From: Pseudomonadota bacterium
GTDB lineage: Bacteria > Pseudomonadota > Alphaproteobacteria > Acetobacterales > Acetobacteraceae
Direction: 5' to 3'
DNA: 5,388 nucleotides
Assembly (NCBI GenBank): GCA_021808185.1
Contig: JAKBCB010000284.1
Coordinates: 1 to 5,388 of the forward strand
Part shown: in pieces, positions 4,468-5,388 of the stretch
Position numbering within the stretch: the first letter of the stretch is position 1
Layout of the letters: each line of letters begins with the position of its first letter
Program-made: the position numbers and the translations under genes
The notes under the pieces: model-generated
Told to the model about the DNA's origin: nothing
Databases searched by the model: none
The model's input: the letters and a program-made list of their open reading frames with translations, nothing else

Positions 4468-5388
4468 CGGTCTCGCACACCCCCGATGACCAGGAAGCGG
4501 TGATCGCCTTCCTCTCGTGCCCCGCCAGCTACGGGCCTGGCGATGCCTCGGTCGAACGCATCGCCACCCATTGTTCCGTCGTCTTCCTCGCCGCCGACCG
4601 CGCCTACAAGCTCAAGCGCGCGATCCGTTATGCCTCGCTCGACTACACCACCCTCGCCGCGCGGCAGGCGGCGTGCGAGGCGGAACTGGCGCTGAACCGC
4701 CGGACCGCGCCGGAGCTGTACCTCGGCGTGCGCGCGATCACCCGCGACGCGGCCGGCACGTTGGCTTTCGATGGCGCCGGCCGGGTGCTCGATCATGTCG
4801 TGGTCATGCGCCGCTTCGCGCAATCCGATCTGTTCGACGCGATGGCCGAGCGCGGGCTGCTGACCCGCGAACTGATGCGTGACCTGGGCGGTGCGATCGC
4901 CCGGTTTCATCTGGCGGCAGCACCGGCGCCGGGCCACGGCGGCAGCGCGGCGATCGGCCGCGTGATTGCCGACAACACGCGCGAACTCGCGCTGGTTGCC
5001 ACGGCGTTGGACGGTGCGGCGGTTGACACGCTGAACCAGCGCGCGCGGACCGCGCTCGCGTCGCTGGCCCCGCTGCTCGACCGGCGCCGCGCGCAGGGCA
5101 AGGTGCGCCGCTGCCACGGCGACCTGCGGCTCGCCAACATCTGCCTCCATGCCGGCCGTCCCACGCTATTCGACTGCATCGAGTTCAGCGACGAGATCGG
5201 CTGCATCGACGTGCTGTACGATCTGGCCTTTCTGCTGATGGACCTGCACCTGCGCGGGCGTGGCGACCTCGCCAATACGGTGTTCAACGCCTATGCCGAT
5301 ATCGCGCCGGACGCCGAGGGTCTGCCTGCCTTGCCGCTGTTCCTGGCCCTGCGCGCGGCGACGCGCGGTTACGCGCTGGCGGGCAGCG
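4464..5388 (+). CDS. Aminoglycoside-phosphotransferase-like kinase, probably of the bifunctional kinase/AAA ATPase family (C-terminus outside window)
   Basis: The first 308 residues are visible. The N-terminal AYKLKR (47-52) supplies the conserved lysines of the nucleotide pocket. The catalytic loop is HGDLRLANI, with His218, Asp220 and Asn225. The metal-binding aspartate is Asp237 in LFDCIEF, followed by IDVLYDLAFLLMDL. This is the order of the COG2187 kinase fold. As I recall the family, full-length members are about 500 residues and carry a C-terminal P-loop ATPase domain, which would lie beyond the right edge. The substrate is unknown; the name does not imply antibiotic resistance. The GTG start overlaps the pncB stop (GTGA), implying one mRNA and translational coupling. 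Upstream ribosome-site sequence is weak, as expected for a coupled start. Context suggests a stress or low-oxygen role, which is an inference. Confidence 0.9.
   Translation, partial: MTVSHTPDDQEAVIAFLSCPASYGPGDASVERIATHCSVVFLAADRAYKLKRAIRYASLDYTTLAARQAACEAELALNRRTAPELYLGVRAITRDAAGTLAFDGAGRVLDHVVVMRRFAQSDLFDAMAERGLLTRELMRDLGGAIARFHLAAAPAPGHGGSAAIGRVIADNTRELALVATALDGAAVDTLNQRARTALASLAPLLDRRRAQGKVRRCHGDLRLANICLHAGRPTLFDCIEFSDEIGCIDVLYDLAFLLMDLHLRGRGDLANTVFNAYADIAPDAEGLPALPLFLALRAATRGYALAGS

Noticed and set aside
4101..5150. 349-residue minus-strand frame antisense to the end of pncB and the kinase gene
   Set aside because: It is Arg/Ala/Gly-rich and antisense to catalytic motifs of the kinase, so it is a shadow frame.
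4464..5388. Antibiotic-resistance role for the APH-like kinase
   Set aside because: The sequence fits the chromosomal COG2187 kinase family, not a known resistance phosphotransferase, and there is no mobile or resistance context.

Overview
The window is GC-rich, with dense coding on both strands and mostly G/C third codon positions. Gene content and style suggest an alphaproteobacterium, possibly of the Rhodospirillales/Acetobacteraceae type. That placement is an impression from protein style, not a phylogenetic result. Six genes are visible, two of them cut by the window edges. No tRNA, rRNA, CRISPR array, insertion sequence or phage gene is visible.

Left part (1-1622): a divergent sugar-uptake control unit. 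On the minus strand is the N-terminal part of a secreted ABC-transporter sugar-binding protein. On the plus strand is a complete LacI-family repressor. Between them lies a perfect 14-bp palindrome with a central CG, typical of LacI-family operators. It falls on the predicted transcription start of the binding-protein gene, directly after a TTGACA promoter. The simplest reading is that the repressor controls the transporter operon.

Right part (1655-5388): a divergent stress or low-oxygen unit. Leftward run a ribosome-hibernation factor fused to a cold-shock-like domain, then a two-CBS-domain protein. Rightward run nicotinate phosphoribosyltransferase (pncB, NAD salvage) and, overlapping it by 4 bases, an aminoglycoside-phosphotransferase-like kinase that leaves the window. 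The 334-base region between the two arms holds two sites of the FNR/FixK type, TTGATCCACGTCAA and TTGACGAGGATCAA. Each is followed, exactly 22 bases downstream in the direction of one arm, by a plausible -10 element. This is the spacing of class II FNR-activated promoters. The right-hand promoter would start transcription at the A of the likely pncB ATG, predicting a leaderless mRNA.

Taken together (inference), the right part looks like a bidirectional FNR/FixK-type regulon unit. It would switch on ribosome protection, adenine-nucleotide sensing and NAD salvage when oxygen falls. Three of the six genes use GTG or TTG starts, each supported by a Shine-Dalgarno sequence or by translational coupling.
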